Positions 1 to 8,224 of a stretch of 64,000 nucleotides of DNA are shown piece after piece. The DNA comes from Pseudomonas sp. A-RE-19 (lineage in GTDB: Bacteria; Pseudomonadota; Gammaproteobacteria; Pseudomonadales; Pseudomonadaceae): assembly GCF_019956555.1 (NCBI RefSeq), contig NZ_JAHBDQ010000055.1, positions 62,001 to 126,000 of the forward strand, written 5' to 3'. Position 1 is the first letter of the stretch, and every line of letters starts with the position of its first letter. The translations under genes were made by a program, and so were the position numbers. The notes under the pieces were generated by a model. The model saw nothing but the letters and a program-made list of their open reading frames with translations, was not told the DNA's origin and did not search any database.

Positions 1-114
1 GCTGACGAGGCACAGGCTGCGGTGCTGGCGGAGCTGAATGAGGGTGTGAGAGGTTTTCATGCCTTCAACCCTAACCGCGGGGGAAAAGGATGGCAAGCAG
101 TCGAAAAAAATTGA
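1..114 (+). CDS. C-terminal end of an unidentified protein (partial)
   Basis: An open frame enters from the left edge and ends at a TGA at 112-114, giving 37 residues. The tail ends in FNPNRGGKGWQAVEKN. I do not recognise the family. The composition (glycine, asparagine and tryptophan near the end) would fit the end of a secreted or toxin-like protein, but that is only an impression. The next gene begins 174 bases downstream, so the two are probably not tightly coupled. Real coding is likely because the frame is open from the first base, but 37 codons is weak evidence. Confidence 0.4.
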   Translation, partial: ADEAQAAVLAELNEGVRGFHAFNPNRGGKGWQAVEKN

Positions 115-288
115 GAGGAATACTCGAAAAGACGATTTTATTGAGATTTTATTGCGGTGAGAGTCGGAGATTGTATTGATGTTTGCGCGAGGTTTGAGTG
201 ATGCGCAATCGAAGGTTGGCGAATGCAGTTCGGTCGGTGCAGCTATTCTTAAAGCCTCAACCAGACGACCGGGAAGCAGGAGTTGGCA

Positions 289-645
289 ATGAACGAATCG
301 GATTGGAAGCTTTATAGCGCACTGCGCCCGGTCGCCCATGAGCGGATGTGTATCCGGATCATGGAGGAGGTCGAGCGTACGGTGCTGGATAAAAGCCTGG
401 CGCCTTATGAGCGTATTGAAACCAGTGAAGAACTGCTGAAGGCCGGGCAAAAAGAGCTGTATTGGGCGTTTGGCGTTTTCGGTCATTCACGCAATGAAGC
501 GCCTGCTCATTTGCTGGGGCTGTGTACTCATGAGCTGATCACACCTGAAGAATTGGCTGGTTTCTCGGAGGAAACCCAGGCCTGGATCAAAGAGTGTCTG
601 GCGCACAAGGAGGTCCATGGGATCGAGGACCTTGAGGCGGAATAA
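289..645 (+). CDS. small acidic hypothetical protein (118 aa)
   Basis: This is a 118-residue soluble protein starting MNESDWKLYSAL and ending IEDLEAE. It has no signal peptide or membrane segment and is rich in Glu. I chose the ATG at 289 because a GGAG at 279-282 sits six bases upstream; an in-frame TTG at 283 directly abuts that GGAG and is unlikely. It lies between an unidentified gene end and a REP pair, and no partner is evident. A small acidic protein just downstream of another gene can be an immunity protein, but nothing here proves that. Function unknown. Confidence 0.7.
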   Translation: MNESDWKLYSALRPVAHERMCIRIMEEVERTVLDKSLAPYERIETSEELLKAGQKELYWAFGVFGHSRNEAPAHLLGLCTHELITPEELAGFSEETQAWIKECLAHKEVHGIEDLEAE

Positions 646-658
646 GCGGCGCCAATGA

Positions 659-763
659 GGCCGCCTTCGCGAGCAAGCCCGCTCCCACATTTGATCGGCG
701 TGAACACATATTCTGTGCACGCCGAAAATCTAATGTGGGAGCGGGCTTGCCCGCGAAGAGGCC
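659..763. repeat. REP palindrome pair (GTGGGAGCGGGCTTGC type)
   Basis: Two inverted copies of the common Pseudomonas REP (core GTGGGAGCGGGCTTGC) face each other across about 50 bases. A shorter inner inverted repeat (CGGCGTG...CACGCCG) lies between them. The pair fills the gap between two convergent genes, a typical REP position, where it can act as an mRNA end or gyrase site. Confidence 0.85.
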
Positions 764-781
764 GGTAGCCTCAACAACTAT

Positions 782-1603
782 TTACGGCTGAAACGCCCCA
801 ATAAATATCGCCGGATCCACCCGAGCATCGTTCAGGCTGACGTTCCAGTGCATATGCGGCCCGGTCGCGCGCCCCGTGGAGCCGACTTTGCCGACCACAT
901 CGCCACGGGCCAATTGCTGGCCGACCTTCACGTCGATTTTCGACATGTGGCAGAACATGCTGATGAAGCCCTGGCCGTGATCGACGAACACCGTATTGCC
1001 GTTGAAGAAGTAGTTACCGATCAGGATCACCTTGCCGGCGGCCGGGGTCTTGATCGGCGTGCCGGCAGGCACCGCGAAGTCGAGGCCCGCGTGGGGATTG
1101 CGTTCTTCACCATTGAAAAAGCGACGTACGCCGAACTTGCTCGACAGCGGGCCGTCGACCGGTTTGTCCAGCAGCAGGTTGCTCGGGGTGTTCGGGCTGA
1201 AGCTGCGGTAAGCCTGGATCTGCTCCGCCAGCTCACCCTCGATGCGCTTGAGATTCTGCGGGTTCGGATTGACCTGCTGAGTATTCTTCAGGGTGATGTG
1301 CTGTTCCGGGTACTGCTTGCTGCCAACAGTGAAGCTCAGGTTGCGACCACCGCTGCTCAGCGACTGATTGCCCGGTTTGACGGTCAGCGGCACCCCGACA
1401 ATGGCCAGCCAGTTGTTCTGTTCCTTGACCACCAGCACCGGTTTGCCTTGATAGCTGGCTTTGGGGGCCTGGGCGGAGCTGCCCAGATTCACCACTGCCA
1501 CGCCCCCCGGCACCGGTTTGTTCAACAGGCGGGTGATGTAACTGTCGGCGTGGGCGTTGAAGGTCAGGCACAGCAACAGCAGCGGAGCTAAAAAACGCGG
1601 CAT
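782..1603 (-). CDS. M23 family metallopeptidase, periplasmic
   Basis: This 273-residue secreted peptidase starts with a signal peptide (MPRFLAPLLLLCLTFNAHA). The C-terminal half is a LytM/M23 domain with HAGLDFAVPAGTPIKTPAAG (first zinc His and Asp), a central FISMFCHMSKI and GPHMHWNV (HxH zinc ligands). The family cleaves peptide cross-links of peptidoglycan; all metal ligands are present, so it should be active. The N-terminal part (about residues 20-140) resembles the domain that precedes M23 in other Pseudomonas members. It begins three bases after the xseA stop, so the two are probably co-transcribed, although their functions are unrelated. Confidence 0.88.
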   Translation of the reverse strand: MPRFLAPLLLLCLTFNAHADSYITRLLNKPVPGGVAVVNLGSSAQAPKASYQGKPVLVVKEQNNWLAIVGVPLTVKPGNQSLSSGGRNLSFTVGSKQYPEQHITLKNTQQVNPNPQNLKRIEGELAEQIQAYRSFSPNTPSNLLLDKPVDGPLSSKFGVRRFFNGEERNPHAGLDFAVPAGTPIKTPAAGKVILIGNYFFNGNTVFVDHGQGFISMFCHMSKIDVKVGQQLARGDVVGKVGSTGRATGPHMHWNVSLNDARVDPAIFIGAFQP

Positions 1604-1606
1604 GAA

Positions 1607-2986
1607 TCAATCCAGTAAAGAAAGGGTGACAGGTGTCAGGTGATTGTCTTCGACCCGCACTTGCAGCTCGCCTTCGCCCAGTCTGGCTTTCAGGCGCTGG
1701 CCGGTATGGGTTTGCGCGGCGCTGCGAATCGCATTGCCACGCTCGTCCAGCAGAATGCTGTAGCCACGCCCGAGGGTCGCCAATGGGCTGACCACGTGCA
1801 GCGTCTGCATCTGACTTTGCAGCTGCAGACGGCGGGATTTTAGCCCTTCGCGCATGGCCCGGGGCAGGCGTTCGGCGAGGCTGTCGAGGCGCTGGCGAAG
1901 CATCGCCAATTGCCTCCCGGGATGTTGCCCGGCGAGGCGGGTTTCCAGGCGGATCAAACGTTCGCGACGGGTATTGAGGCTACGTTCGAACGCGCGACGC
2001 AGACGCATGTCCAGATCATCCAGGCGTTGTGCCTGCTGGCGCAGACGTTCGCCAGGATGACGCAGGCGCCGGGCCATGCCTTCCAGACGTAGTCGGTCAC
2101 GCATCAAGCGATCGCGGATGCGCATCACCAGGCGCCGATGCAGGCTTTCGACCCGACGCACCAGATCACTGGAATCCGGCGCGAGCAGTTCGGCGGCAGC
2201 GGAAGGGGTCGGGGCGCGGACGTCGGCGACGAAGTCACTGATCGACACGTCGGTTTCATGGCCGACAGCGCTGACAATCGGCGTCACGCAGGCATCCACG
2301 GCGCGGGCCACGGCTTCTTCGTTGAAACACCAGAGGTCTTCCAGCGAACCACCACCACGGGCCAGGATCAACGCGTCGAAACCGCGGGCGTCCGCCAGTT
2401 TCAGTGCGCGGACAATCTGCGCGGTGGCTTCGCGGCCTTGCACGGCGGTAGGGATCAGCGTCAGTTGGATCTGCGGAGCACGGCGGCGGAACACGCTGAT
2501 GATGTCGCGGATCACCGCGCCGGTGGGCGAGCTGATAATGCCGATGCGTTGCGGATGCGCCGGCAGCGGCACTTTGCGCTCGGCGCTGAACAGGCCTTCG
2601 GCGCTGAGCTTTTCCTTCAACGCATCGAAGGCCAGACGCAGGGCGCCGTCACCGGCCGGTTCCACGGTGTCGAGAATCAGTTGGTAATCGCCACGGCCTT
2701 CAAACAGTGAAACCTTGCCGCGAACCTTGACGGCCAAACCGTCCTTCAGCGCTTGGCGAACCCGCGCGGCATTCTGCCGGAACAGCGCGCAACGCACCTG
2801 GGCGCCGCTGTCCTTGAGGGTGAAATACACATGGCCGGACGCCGGGCGGGCAAGATTGGAGATTTCGCCTTCGACCCAGATGTTGCTGAACACGTCTTCG
2901 AGCAACACCCGCGCGCGGCCGTTGAGCTGGCTGACAGTCAGGACTTCACGGTCCAGGCCGAGTCTTGCAAAGGGATCTTTAATCAT
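1607..2986 (-). CDS. xseA: exodeoxyribonuclease VII large subunit
   Basis: This is the large subunit of exonuclease VII, a single-strand DNA exonuclease working with small XseB subunits (not in this window). The protein is 459 aa from MIKDPFARLGLDREVLTV. It has an OB-fold domain near residues 15-115 (VFSNIWVEGEISNLARP), the catalytic middle with GIISSPTGAVIRDI, LILARGGGSLEDLWCFNEE and AVGHETDVSISDFVAD, and a long basic coiled-coil C-terminal half. I chose ATG 2986 by family alignment; ATG 2995 is closer to a GGAG (3008-3011) and is possible. The frame stays open into the upstream REP array as far as 3166, but that extension is repeat DNA. The M23 gene follows at 3 bp. Confidence 0.95.
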   Translation of the reverse strand: MIKDPFARLGLDREVLTVSQLNGRARVLLEDVFSNIWVEGEISNLARPASGHVYFTLKDSGAQVRCALFRQNAARVRQALKDGLAVKVRGKVSLFEGRGDYQLILDTVEPAGDGALRLAFDALKEKLSAEGLFSAERKVPLPAHPQRIGIISSPTGAVIRDIISVFRRRAPQIQLTLIPTAVQGREATAQIVRALKLADARGFDALILARGGGSLEDLWCFNEEAVARAVDACVTPIVSAVGHETDVSISDFVADVRAPTPSAAAELLAPDSSDLVRRVESLHRRLVMRIRDRLMRDRLRLEGMARRLRHPGERLRQQAQRLDDLDMRLRRAFERSLNTRRERLIRLETRLAGQHPGRQLAMLRQRLDSLAERLPRAMREGLKSRRLQLQSQMQTLHVVSPLATLGRGYSILLDERGNAIRSAAQTHTGQRLKARLGEGELQVRVEDNHLTPVTLSLLD

Positions 2987-3030
2987 GGGGCGCATGATAA
3001 AGGCAATCTCCAGATGAATGCACGATCCCT

Positions 3031-3964
3031 TGTAGGAGCTGCCGAAGGCTGCGATCTTTTGATCTTGATTTTCGGCGAGGCTGGAGTGGCTGAAGATCAA
3101 AAGATCGCAGCCTGCGGCAGCTCCTACATTGACCGAGTACACCGGCGATTGAACGGATGCACACAAACCCGTAGGAGCTGGCGCAGCCTGCGATCTTTTG
3201 ATGTTGATTTCCGGCGAGGCTGGAGTGGCTGAAGATCAAAAGATCGCAGCCTGCGGCAGCTCCTACATTGACCGAGTACATCGGCGATTGAGCGGATGCA
3301 CACAAACCCCGTAGGAGCTGGCGCAGCCTGCGATCTTTTGATGTTGATTTTCGGCGAGGCTGGAGTGGCTGAAGATCAAAAGATCGCAGGCTGCGGCAGC
3401 TCCTACATTGACCGAGTACACCGGCGATTGAACGGATGCACACAAACCCCGTAGGAGCTGGCGCAGCCTGCGATCTTTTGATGTTGATTTCCGGCGAGGC
3501 TGGAGTGGCTGAAGATCAAAAGATCGCAGGCTGCGGCAGCTCCTACATTGACCGAGTACACCGGCGATTGAACGGATGCACACAAACCCGTAGGAGCTGG
3601 CGCAGCCTGCGATCTTTTGATGTTGATTTCCGGCGAGGCTGGAGTGGCTGAAGATCAAAAGATCGCAGGCTGCGGCAGCTCCTACATTGACCGAGTACAT
3701 CGGCGATTGAGCGGATGCACACAAACCCCGTAGGAGCTGGCGCAGCCTGCGATCTTTTGATGTTGATTTTCGGCGAGGCTGGAGTGGCTGAAGATCAAAA
3801 GATCGCAGCCTGCGGCAGCTCCTACATTGACCGAGTACACCGGCGATTGAACGGATGCACACAAACCCCGTAGGAGCTGGCGCAGCCTGCGATCTTTTGA
3901 TGTTGATTTCCGGCGAGGCTGGAATGGCTGAAGATCAAAAGATCTCGGCCTTCGGCAGCTCCTG
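3031..3964. repeat. tandem array of seven ~140-bp REP doublets
   Basis: Units begin with GTAGGAGCTG at 3032, 3171, 3311, 3451, 3590, 3730 and 3870, spaced 139 or 140 bases. Each unit holds two inverted REP palindromes (GTAGGAGCTG..GCGATCTTTTGAT and its complement) around a loop containing CGGCGAGGCTGGAGTGGC, then a linker ATTGACCGAGTAC..GGATGCACACAAACC. Units are nearly identical. Unit 1 keeps the canonical edge sequence (CCGAAGGCTGCG); units 2-7 have GCGCAGCCTGCG. Unit 7 is truncated after its second palindrome and that palindrome overlaps the end of the LysR gene. Open frames through the array on the minus strand are by-products of the repeat. Confidence 0.95.
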
Positions 3965-4858
3965 CAGGGATTGGGTGAAGTGCTGGATGAATTGCTGGAC
4001 CAGTGCCGTGGGGCTCTGCCGATAGGCGAGGGCGACGGTGCTGTGGCAATCGGGGTCGGCCAAGGGGAGAAAGTGGATATCCGGCGGTGCGATGTCTTGC
4101 ATCGATTCCGGCAAAAGTGCGATGCCGAACCCGGCCTGAATCAATTGCAGTTGCGTGGTCTTGCGCGACACCACCCGAGCCGCCTGGGGAAAGAACCCCT
4201 GGCGCATGCACAACTCGGCAGACAAATAGCTCAGGCCGCCACGCTGTGGATGAGGGATGGAAATAAACTCTTCGTTTTTCAACTGCGCCAGATCGATGCC
4301 TTGCGCGGACTTATCCACAGCCAGCCGATGATTCGGTGGCACCGCCAGTAACAGGCGCTCGCTGTACAGCGGAACGATCTGCACCCCTTCGCGCTGACGC
4401 AATACCGGGAGGCGCAACAGGCCCACATCGAGGCGACCTTCGGCTAATTCTTCCAGTTGCGCCTCGGAGGACAGCTTGGCGATGTCCATGGACACACCGA
4501 CGTGCCGATCCAGATAAACGCTGATGCCTTGCAGCAGCCGACCGCTCATGGGGACGGTGCTGGAATGGCTGAGGCGCAACGTGCCGAGCTGACCGTTTCC
4601 CACCTGAGTGGCTATTTCGCTGGCCTTGGTCAATTCGCTCAGCAGATTTCTGGCCCGAGGCAAAAAGGCTTCACCGGCCGCCGTCAAGCGAGGCTGGCGC
4701 GCGGTGCGTTCGAACAGCGGCGTTTGCAGCCGGTTTTCCATGTCCTTGATCTGCCGACTCAGGGCTGATTGAGCAATAAACAGACGTTCGGCCGCAGCGC
4801 TGAAGCTGCCGCTCTCGGCGATTTCCACGAAGTAACGCAATTGGCGGGTTGAAAGCAC
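3935..4858 (-). CDS. LysR-family transcriptional regulator
   Basis: This 307-residue regulator (from GTG 4858, VLSTRQLRYFVEIAESGSF) has an N-terminal winged helix (FSAAAERLFIAQSALSRQIK) and a C-terminal LysR substrate-binding domain. I prefer GTG 4858, preceded by AAAGG, over the longer frame reaching 4909, because LysR proteins normally begin just before this motif. It is divergent from the TSUP transporter at 4959 and may regulate it, as LysR members often do with divergent neighbours. Oddity: the last codons and stop (QELPKAEIF, TGA at 3937-3935) lie inside the last REP palindrome of the adjacent array. Confidence 0.9.
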   Translation of the reverse strand: MLSTRQLRYFVEIAESGSFSAAAERLFIAQSALSRQIKDMENRLQTPLFERTARQPRLTAAGEAFLPRARNLLSELTKASEIATQVGNGQLGTLRLSHSSTVPMSGRLLQGISVYLDRHVGVSMDIAKLSSEAQLEELAEGRLDVGLLRLPVLRQREGVQIVPLYSERLLLAVPPNHRLAVDKSAQGIDLAQLKNEEFISIPHPQRGGLSYLSAELCMRQGFFPQAARVVSRKTTQLQLIQAGFGIALLPESMQDIAPPDIHFLPLADPDCHSTVALAYRQSPTALVQQFIQHFTQSLQELPKAEIF

Positions 4859-4958
4859 CAGATATGCCTTTTCGAGATGAGTGGTCAACGTTGAAGATAT
4901 TAGTCGCAACGCTCGGCGCTGGCTAAAGTCATCACAGGAATAAAAGGAAGCGGCGTCG
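4859..4958. promoter_or_regulatory. divergent promoter region, LysR / TSUP
   Basis: About 100 bases separate the two divergent starts. LysR regulators usually bind such spacers and act on both genes. The region carries an AAGGAAG upstream of the transporter ATG. I could not single out a clean T-N11-A LysR box by eye. Confidence 0.4.
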
Positions 4959-5726
4959 ATGAATGTGCTGGAGTTGTTAAACCAATGGCCGTGGGGTGCG
5001 GTGGATTGGCTGGTGATCGGCTCGGGCGTTGGCTTGGCCTATATCGTGTTCGGCATCGCCGGTTTTGGCACCGCGCTGGTGGCCGGGCCGATTCTGATCC
5101 TGTTCATGCCGTTGTCGAAAATCGTGCCGCTGCTGGTGCTGCTGGATTTCGTCGCAGCATTCGGCAATCTGCTGCCCTCGCGACGGGATGTGGTGAGGCC
5201 CGAATTGCTGCGACTGCTACCGTGCATGGCGGTGGGCTGCACGTTGGGGGTGGTTTTTCTGTTGAACCTGAAATCCGATGTTTTGCTGCTGTTGATGGGG
5301 CTGTTTATCAGCGCCTATGCGATTTACAGCCTGTGGATTAAAACCCGTCCGGCACAATTGTCCGCCGGGTGGGCGGTGCCGATGGGGACAGTGGGCGGGA
5401 TGTTCGGGGCACTGTTTGGCAGTGGCGGCTTTTTATATGCGATCTATTTGAACAGTCGGTTGCCCAAGGATGCGGCCCGGGCAACCCAGAGTGCGCTGAT
5501 CAGTTGCAGCACCGTGGTGCGTTTGAGCCTGTTTGCCATCGCCGGGGTGTATGCCGAGCTACCCTTGTTGGTATTGGCGCTGTGTTTGCTGCCGGCGATG
5601 GCGCTGGGGTTGTGGATCGGCCGGCGATTGACCATGAAACTGTCCCGCGAGGCATTCGTGCGGCTGGTGACCTGGCTGGTGCTGGCCAGCGGGATTGCCT
5701 TGATCGGGCGTTATTTGAGTACTTGA
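4959..5726 (+). CDS. TSUP (TauE/SafE) family membrane transporter
   Basis: This 255-residue integral membrane protein has about eight hydrophobic segments. The family signature GIAGFGTALVAGPIL occurs near residue 32 and is repeated in the second half (GTVGGMFGALFGSGGFLYAIYL, near 147). The TSUP family exports or imports small organic or sulfur-containing anions such as sulfite, sulfoacetate or taurine products; the substrate here cannot be read from sequence. The start ATG 4959 is preceded by AAGGAAG. It is divergent from a LysR regulator, its likely controller. A REP pair follows its stop. Confidence 0.85.
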   Translation: MNVLELLNQWPWGAVDWLVIGSGVGLAYIVFGIAGFGTALVAGPILILFMPLSKIVPLLVLLDFVAAFGNLLPSRRDVVRPELLRLLPCMAVGCTLGVVFLLNLKSDVLLLLMGLFISAYAIYSLWIKTRPAQLSAGWAVPMGTVGGMFGALFGSGGFLYAIYLNSRLPKDAARATQSALISCSTVVRLSLFAIAGVYAELPLLVLALCLLPAMALGLWIGRRLTMKLSREAFVRLVTWLVLASGIALIGRYLST

Positions 5727-5764
5727 CCGGATTTCGTCAGGGATTAAGCTGCCGGCCGCTAATC

Positions 5765-5857
5765 CTGTGGGAGCGAGCCTGCTCGCGATGGCGGTGGGTC
5801 AGACAACAACAATGTTGGCTGCAATGGCCTCATCGCGAGCAGGCTCGCTCCCACAAG
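5765..5857. repeat. REP palindrome pair (GTGGGAGCGAGCCTGCTCGCGA type)
   Basis: Inverted copies of GTGGGAGCGAGCCTGCTCGCGA face each other across about 45 bases, directly downstream of the TSUP gene and 35 bases before the next start. Confidence 0.9.
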
Positions 5858-5890
5858 GGATGGATCATTCAGTATTTGTAGGCTTGCACC

Positions 5891-6439
5891 ATGAACTCGC
5901 AAAGCATCATCGTCCCGAAAATCTCCACACTGCCGGTACACGAACCCCGGGCCCGGGCGGTCGTGCGGTGGCTGGTGCGCAAGAACATCATTAAAGAGGA
6001 ACTGACCACCTGTGGCCGCACCGGCAATCGCATGGCCCACGCCATCGCCGACGGTGCCCGCGCGGTGGTCCTGCACCCTGACGCGCTGCCGTTCGGCGAG
6101 CCAGTCAATGGCCTGGAGATCATCACCAAGCGCTGCATCTATACACCGGCCAAAGGTTTTCTCGAAGAAGCCGGCTGCGCCGAGTGCCGCAAGGAAGTCG
6201 GCGAAGCGCTGTTCGAAAGCCTGGAAGACTGGATGCCAGGGCGCACCGATAACTTCACGTGCCCTGAATGCGGGCATGAAGACGACATCAACGGGTTTCT
6301 GTTCTTGCAGGAGTGCGGTTTTTCCAACTTGGGTTTCATCTTCAACAACTGGCTCGAGGCCGGGTTCAAGCAGAGCTTTATCGATGAGTTTGCCGATTGG
6401 CTGGATCAACCCGTGAGTTGGGTCAAGGTCGAACTCTGA
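5891..6439 (+). CDS. conserved hypothetical protein with two CxxC zinc-ribbon pairs
   Basis: This soluble 182-residue protein carries two Cys pairs, C96-AE-C99 and C124-PE-C127, which probably form a zinc ribbon. The N-terminal half (ARAVVRWLVRKNIIKEELTTCGRTGNRMAHAIADG) looks like a compact helical domain. Closely similar Pseudomonas proteins have, as far as I recall, been labelled as a sugar ABC transporter ATPase, but no Walker motif is present, so that label would be wrong. Function is unknown; a nucleic-acid or protein-binding role is possible. It stands alone between two REP pairs. Confidence 0.8.
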   Translation: MNSQSIIVPKISTLPVHEPRARAVVRWLVRKNIIKEELTTCGRTGNRMAHAIADGARAVVLHPDALPFGEPVNGLEIITKRCIYTPAKGFLEEAGCAECRKEVGEALFESLEDWMPGRTDNFTCPECGHEDDINGFLFLQECGFSNLGFIFNNWLEAGFKQSFIDEFADWLDQPVSWVKVEL

Positions 6440-6452
6440 ACGCCGGCGCCCC

Positions 6453-6540
6453 TGTAGGAGCTGCCGAAGGCTGCGATCTTTTGACCTTGATTTTCAAAAA
6501 CAGGAGCAAAAGATCGCAGCCTTCGGCAGCGCCGACAGGG
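6453..6540. repeat. REP palindrome pair (GTAGGAGCTGCCGAAGGCTGCGATC type)
   Basis: Two inverted copies of the GTAGGAGCTGCCGAAGGCTG palindrome lie between the zinc-ribbon gene and guaB. This is the same family as the array at 3031-3964. Confidence 0.9.
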
Positions 6541-6590
6541 GCGTCGTTTTCCCGTATGTCAGTAATGCCAATAATAGACAGAGTTTTACA

Positions 6591-6619
6591 TTGAACCCGA
6601 GGGGGTGTCTGACTATAAT
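6591..6619 (+). promoter_or_regulatory. sigma-70 promoter of guaBA
   Basis: A -35 box TTGAAC (6591-6596) and a perfect -10 box TATAAT (6614-6619) are separated by 17 bases. Transcription would start near 6626, about 30 bases before the guaB ATG. Consensus boxes at ideal spacing fit a strongly expressed housekeeping operon. Confidence 0.75.
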
Positions 6620-6655
6620 GGCGCGCTTCCATTTTCCCGCTCGGGAGCCCCCGCG

Positions 6656-8125
6656 ATGCTGCGTATCAGCCAAGAAGCTCTGACCTTCGACGACATTCTT
6701 TTAGTGCCCGGTTATTCCGAGGTTCTTCCTAACGAAGTCAGTCTCAAGACCCGCCTTACCCGTGGCATCGAGCTGAATATTCCACTGGTTTCTGCTGCCA
6801 TGGACACCGTTACTGAAGCCCGTCTGGCAATTGCCATGGCTCAGGAAGGTGGCATCGGTATCATCCACAAGAACATGACCATCGAGCAGCAAGCTGCCGA
6901 AGTGCGTAAGGTCAAGCGGTACGAGGCCGGCGTGGTCAAGGACCCGATCACCATCGAGGCTGACGCCACGGTTCGTGAACTGTTCGAACTGACCCGCCTG
7001 CACAATATCTCCGGCGTTCCGGTACTGCACGATGGCGACCTGGTCGGCATCGTCACTTCCCGTGACGTGCGTTTCGAGAACCGCATGGACGCCTCCGTCC
7101 GTGAAGTGATGACGCCTAAAGAGCGTCTGGTCACGGTCAAGGAAGGCGCCAACAAGAACGATGTGCGTGAACTGCTGCACAAGCACCGCATCGAGCGCGT
7201 TCTGATCGTCGACGACAAATTCGCCCTCAAAGGCATGATGACCGTCAACGACATCGAAAAAGCCAAGGCTTACCCGCTGGCCAGCAAGGACGATCAAGGT
7301 CGTCTGCGCGTTGGTGCGGCAGTCGGTACCGGTAAAGACACCGGTGATCGCGTCGCTGCCCTGGTCCACGCTGGCGTTGACGTGGTAGTGGTCGACACTG
7401 CTCACGGTCACTCCAAAGGCGTGATCGACCGCGTTCGCTGGGTCAAACAGCACTTCCCTGAAGTGCAGGTCATCGGCGGCAACATCGCCACCGGCGCTGC
7501 CGCCAAGGCCCTGGCCGAAGCTGGCGCTGACGCAGTCAAGGTCGGTATCGGCCCTGGCTCGATCTGCACCACCCGTATCGTCGCCGGTGTCGGCGTCCCG
7601 CAAATCAGTGCCATCGCCAACGTCGCCGCTGCCCTCGAAGGTACTGGCGTTCCGTTGATCGCCGACGGCGGCATCCGTTTCTCCGGTGACCTGTCCAAGG
7701 CCATCGTTGCCGGTGCCTCCTGCGTAATGATGGGCTCGATGTTTGCCGGTACTGAAGAAGCGCCAGGCGAGATCGAACTGTTCCAGGGCCGTTCGTACAA
7801 GGCTTACCGCGGCATGGGTTCGCTGGGCGCGATGTCCCAGGCTCAAGGTTCCTCCGACCGTTACTTCCAGGACTCCTCGGCGGGCGCCGAGAAACTGGTT
7901 CCGGAAGGCATCGAAGGGCGTGTTCCTTACAAGGGCACCCTGAGCGCCATCATCCATCAACTGATGGGCGGCCTGCGTTCTTCCATGGGCTACACCGGTA
8001 GCGCCAACATCGAAGAAATGCGCACCAAGCCTGAGTTCGTGCGGATCACCGGCGCAGGCATGGCCGAGTCCCACGTTCACGACGTACAAATCACCAAAGA
8101 AGCGCCAAACTACCGCGTAGGTTGA
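6656..8125 (+). CDS. guaB: IMP dehydrogenase
   Basis: GuaB oxidises IMP to XMP with NAD+, the first committed step of GMP synthesis, in the cytoplasm. The protein is 489 aa from MLRISQEALTFDDILLVPGY, the standard length. It has a TIM barrel interrupted by two CBS domains at about residues 95-205, the active-site loop GIGPGSICTTRIVAG with the catalytic Cys, and the flap region with GSLGAMSQ. The longer frame from 6605 would place the promoter -10 box inside the gene, so ATG 6656 is right. guaA follows after 99 bases in the same direction and the two form the guaBA operon. Confidence 0.98.
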   Translation: MLRISQEALTFDDILLVPGYSEVLPNEVSLKTRLTRGIELNIPLVSAAMDTVTEARLAIAMAQEGGIGIIHKNMTIEQQAAEVRKVKRYEAGVVKDPITIEADATVRELFELTRLHNISGVPVLHDGDLVGIVTSRDVRFENRMDASVREVMTPKERLVTVKEGANKNDVRELLHKHRIERVLIVDDKFALKGMMTVNDIEKAKAYPLASKDDQGRLRVGAAVGTGKDTGDRVAALVHAGVDVVVVDTAHGHSKGVIDRVRWVKQHFPEVQVIGGNIATGAAAKALAEAGADAVKVGIGPGSICTTRIVAGVGVPQISAIANVAAALEGTGVPLIADGGIRFSGDLSKAIVAGASCVMMGSMFAGTEEAPGEIELFQGRSYKAYRGMGSLGAMSQAQGSSDRYFQDSSAGAEKLVPEGIEGRVPYKGTLSAIIHQLMGGLRSSMGYTGSANIEEMRTKPEFVRITGAGMAESHVHDVQITKEAPNYRVG

Positions 8126-8150
8126 GGCTTCAAGCAAATCGTTAAGCAAC

Positions 8151-8204
8151 CGGGGCTGTTCTATTCAGCCCCGAGTTGTTTCTGAATCACGACTGTTTCT
8201 GAAT
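8151..8204 (+). promoter_or_regulatory. intercistronic hairpin and direct repeat in guaBA
   Basis: CGGGGCTG (8151-8158) and CAGCCCCG (8166-8173) form a perfect 8-bp stem with a 7-base loop. No U-tract follows, so it is not a classical terminator. Just after it TGTTTCTGAAT occurs twice (8177-8187 and 8194-8204). The element may set mRNA stability or the guaB/guaA ratio; this is inference. Confidence 0.45.
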
Positions 8205-8224
8205 TACTTAGACGAGACTGAATC

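Noticed and set aside
2987..3166. N-terminal extension of XseA through the REP unit
   Set aside because: The extra 60 residues are encoded by repeat DNA; the family start is at 2986 (or 2995).
3263..3862. Open reading frames of 60-200 residues on both strands through the repeat array
   Set aside because: They are periodic translations of the REP units, have no family similarity and no ribosome sites.
3031..3964. CRISPR array
   Set aside because: Units are 140 bp with conserved linkers and internal palindromes; there are no unique spacers and no cas genes.
6701..8149. 482-residue frame antisense to guaB
   Set aside because: Complement of a confirmed gene with biased third positions; no family similarity.
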